Assembly: GCF_012641405.1 (NCBI RefSeq)
Contig: NZ_JABAII010000014.1
Location: 62,001 to 126,000 of the forward strand
Direction: 5' to 3'
Origin: Rhizobium sp. P40RR-XXII
GTDB lineage: Bacteria > Pseudomonadota > Alphaproteobacteria > Rhizobiales > Rhizobiaceae
DNA: 64,000 nt
The translations under genes were made by a program, and so were the position numbers. Under the pieces are notes generated by a model. That model had not been told where the DNA came from. It was given only the letters and a program-made list of their open reading frames with translations, and made no database searches. Positions 62,158 to 64,000 of the stretch are shown piece by piece; position 1 is the first letter of the stretch; each line of letters opens with the position of its first letter.

Positions 62158-62670
62158 ATGCTCCAAAATTGGAAAGGAACTGCCAGGGTGCCACGACAGA
62201 TGAGCCAGAACGCGGCAAAGACGGAGCTGCTGGAAACGCCGATGCAGAATGCGGGAAGCATCGATTTCGAGGTGATCGAGCTGCTTTTCTTCGCCTACCG
62301 CGATTTCGTTTCGGATCCGGACCAGATTCTCGTCAAGAGCGGCTTCGGGCGTGCTCATCATCGCGTCGTTCATTTCGTTAACCGCGAACCCGGCATGACC
62401 GTTGCAGACCTTCTGGAAACATTGCAGATCACCAAACAGAGTTTGGCGCGGGTTCTCAAACAATTGATCGATTCGGGTTATATTCGGCAGGTCGCCGGTC
62501 CGAAGGATCGGCGACAGCGCAAGCTTTACCCCACGCGGGCCGGCCGCGATCTGGCTCTGGCGCTGGCCGAGCCGCAATCGCGCCGCATTGAACGGGCATT
62601 CGAAGGCACGTCGGAAGCGACACGCGAAAGTGTGAAACGTTTCCTGCGGGAAATGCAGACCGAGAAGTGA
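62158..62670 (+). CDS. MarR family transcriptional regulator (PetP-like)
   Basis: A regulator of up to 170 residues with a winged helix: ELLFFAYRDFVSDPDQILVK, HHRVVHFVNREPGMTVADLL, then ITKQSLARVLKQLIDSGYIR and the wing GPKDRRQRKLYPTRAGR. The start may instead be GTG 62191 or ATG 62200, which would give 156 to 159 residues. A response regulator and a histidine kinase follow on the same strand; this order recalls petP-petR of Rhodobacter, where the pair affects cytochrome bc1 genes. The name is not certain. Confidence 0.85.
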   Translation: MLQNWKGTARVPRQMSQNAAKTELLETPMQNAGSIDFEVIELLFFAYRDFVSDPDQILVKSGFGRAHHRVVHFVNREPGMTVADLLETLQITKQSLARVLKQLIDSGYIRQVAGPKDRRQRKLYPTRAGRDLALALAEPQSRRIERAFEGTSEATRESVKRFLREMQTEK

Positions 62671-62746
62671 CAGCATTCAGGCCGCGGGGGCCGGTGCGGA
62701 ATACCTCATCGCAATCGATGGGTAGGACAGGATCGAGACGGATCGA

Positions 62747-63448
62747 ATGACGACAAAAACAGCAATCTCGGATGATGCAGCACATCTTCTCGTCGTGGAC
62801 GACGATACGCGTATCCGCGCCCTCCTCAACCGCTACCTGATGGAGAAGGGTTTCCGGGTAACGGCTGCCGCCGACGGTGCCGAGGCCCGCCGCAAACTGG
62901 AAGGGCTCGATTTCGACCTCATCATCATGGATGTGATGATGCCCGGCGAATCCGGGATCACGCTGACATCGAGCCTGCGCGCCATCAAGAACATTCCGAT
63001 CATCATGCTGACCGCACTTGCCGAAGCCGACTCCCGCATAGCGGGCCTCGAAGCCGGCGCGGACGACTATCTGCCGAAGCCCTTCGATCCGCGCGAGCTG
63101 GTGCTGCGCATCAACAACATACTTCGGCGCAATACCCCCGCCGACTCCCCGAAGATCGAGCTTGTCATGTTCGGACCCTATACGTTTTCGCTGACGCGCA
63201 AGGAGCTCAAGAAGGCAGCGGAACTCATCCGCCTGACCGACCGCGAACAGGAAATCATGCTGCTCTTCGCGAAGCGCGCCGGCGAGACGATCCCGCGTCA
63301 TGAGCTGATCGGCAGCGATGCCGAAGTGGGCGAACGCACCATCGACGTGCAGATCAACAGGCTACGTCGCAAGATTGAAGACGATCCGGCCAACCCTATC
63401 TGGCTGCAGACGGTGCGTGGCATAGGCTACCGCCTGAGCATAGACTGA
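62747..63448 (+). CDS. OmpR-family response regulator (PetR-like)
   Basis: A 233-residue two-component regulator. The receiver domain has LLVVDDDTRIRALLNRYLME, the phosphoacceptor Asp62 in IIMDVMMPGESGITL, Thr/Ser near 89 and Lys111 in LPKPFDPREL. The C-terminal OmpR winged helix reads LTDREQEIMLLFAKRAGE then RTIDVQINRLRRKIEDDPAN. It lies 76 bases after the marR gene and 22 before a histidine kinase, so it is probably the partner of that kinase. Confidence 0.95.
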   Translation: MTTKTAISDDAAHLLVVDDDTRIRALLNRYLMEKGFRVTAAADGAEARRKLEGLDFDLIIMDVMMPGESGITLTSSLRAIKNIPIIMLTALAEADSRIAGLEAGADDYLPKPFDPRELVLRINNILRRNTPADSPKIELVMFGPYTFSLTRKELKKAAELIRLTDREQEIMLLFAKRAGETIPRHELIGSDAEVGERTIDVQINRLRRKIEDDPANPIWLQTVRGIGYRLSID

Positions 63449-63470
63449 GATCGGCTCGCGGGACCAGGTG

Positions 63471-64000
63471 ATGGTGACTTTCGATTCGATCAGGCGCGAC
63501 CAGGACCACACGCCCTCCAACGGGCTCCGGTGGCTGACACGCTGGCTGCGCCGGTATGTTCTGCCGACCGGCCTCTATGCTCGCTCGCTGCTGATCTTCA
63601 TCCTGCCGATGATCATCCTGCAGGCAGTCGTGACCGTCGTCTTCATGGAACGCCACTGGCAGATGGTGACGCAGCGGCTGTCGATGGCGACCACCCGCGA
63701 CATCGCCGCCATCATCGCGATAATCGAGACCTATCCGCAGGATGCCGATTATTCGGCCGTTACCCAGATGGCGCGTCAGAAGCTCGACCTCGCCATTTCG
63801 ATCGAGCCGGGTGGTGAGCTGCCGCGGCCCGGCGAGAAGCCCTTCTTTTCGATCCTCGACGGCATTCTGAGCGATGAGATCCGCGATCAGATCAACCTGC
63901 CCTTCTGGATCGACACCGTCGGCAACTCCAGCCTGGTCGAGATCCGCATCAAACTGCCCGACAAGGTGCTGCGCGTCTTCGCCAAGCGCAGCCAGACCTA
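63471..64000 (+). CDS. sensor histidine kinase, N-terminal part (runs off the right edge)
   Basis: An open frame from ATG 63471 to the window end, 176 codons. The N-terminal membrane segment is LYARSLLIFILPMIILQAVV then TVVFMERHW, followed by a periplasmic-sensor-like part (TYPQDADYSAVTQMARQK), consistent with an EnvZ-like kinase whose catalytic domains lie beyond the edge. It is 22 bases after the response regulator gene, so the two are a pair. The kinase motifs themselves are not visible. Confidence 0.85.
   Translation, partial: MVTFDSIRRDQDHTPSNGLRWLTRWLRRYVLPTGLYARSLLIFILPMIILQAVVTVVFMERHWQMVTQRLSMATTRDIAAIIAIIETYPQDADYSAVTQMARQKLDLAISIEPGGELPRPGEKPFFSILDGILSDEIRDQINLPFWIDTVGNSSLVEIRIKLPDKVLRVFAKRSQT

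Overview
The window looks like a chromosomal segment of a Rhizobium-type alphaproteobacterium (Rhizobiaceae). The basis is high GC with strong third-position GC, the greA-lpcC / lrp / trxB-lsrB neighbourhood known from rhizobial lipopolysaccharide loci, rhizobial protein families (BA14K, DUF1127, DUF1236, a DUF930-like protein), and short mosaic intergenic repeats of the kind common in Rhizobium. I see no insertion sequence, prophage, plasmid replication gene or CRISPR array. Gene density is that of an ordinary chromosome. All assignments come from reading the sequence; no database search was run.

Layout. 0-6.7 kb: a SARP/TolB/TPR regulator, a GNAT acetyltransferase, a tRNA with anticodon CAU (probably Ile2), a SIMPL-domain periplasmic protein, two tandem paralogous secreted cysteine proteins, YjbQ, a DUF1428 protein and a second GNAT enzyme. 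6.7-14.7 kb: two palindromic repeats, a LysR regulator divergent from a DUF1127 peptide, two transporters, an AraC regulator with a B3/B4-domain protein, a TolA-like anchored protein, and an APH(3')-II-like kinase with an altered metal-site motif. 14.7-24.5 kb: information processing on the minus strand (rpoD, recQ, dnaG), with the threonine-catabolic pair kbl-tdh and an SDR enzyme between rpoD and recQ. 24.5-28.5 kb: a small exported protein followed by three strong hairpins, an unrecognised protein with two winged-helix-like segments, yqeY, and carA with a perfect 25-bp terminator. 28.5-36.7 kb: EVE protein, MATE and Tet-type exporters, LysR/aldo-keto reductase divergon, zinc metallopeptidase, and a DUF2306/LytTR divergon. 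36.7-42.2 kb: carB (with a possible attenuator leader), greA, lpcC.

42.2-50 kb is the most interesting part. A minus-strand lrp operon carries two genes with probable surface-polysaccharide roles. It diverges from trxB-lsrB. Immediately downstream of lsrB are two nearly identical small-RNA genes in tandem that match the AbcR (alpha-r15) family, each preceded by a similar TGCATA-N5-type palindrome at the same distance from its predicted start. In related bacteria the LsrB/VtlR regulator controls AbcR RNAs, so this looks like a self-contained regulator-plus-sRNA module with a recently duplicated sRNA. Next comes an ArsR-MFS-Old Yellow Enzyme operon suggestive of electrophile or quinone stress.

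50-64 kb: an NAD-dependent epimerase/LysR divergon, GrpB and a DUF2188-like protein whose stop codons both fall inside one intergenic repeat, a ChaA-type antiporter, aspartate aminotransferase, PQQ-type sugar dehydrogenase, a DMT exporter, a cold-shock protein, envelope proteins (BA14K, SH3b/DUF1236, glycine-rich membrane protein), an MBL-fold hydrolase, and a MarR-OmpR-histidine kinase regulatory cluster cut by the right edge.
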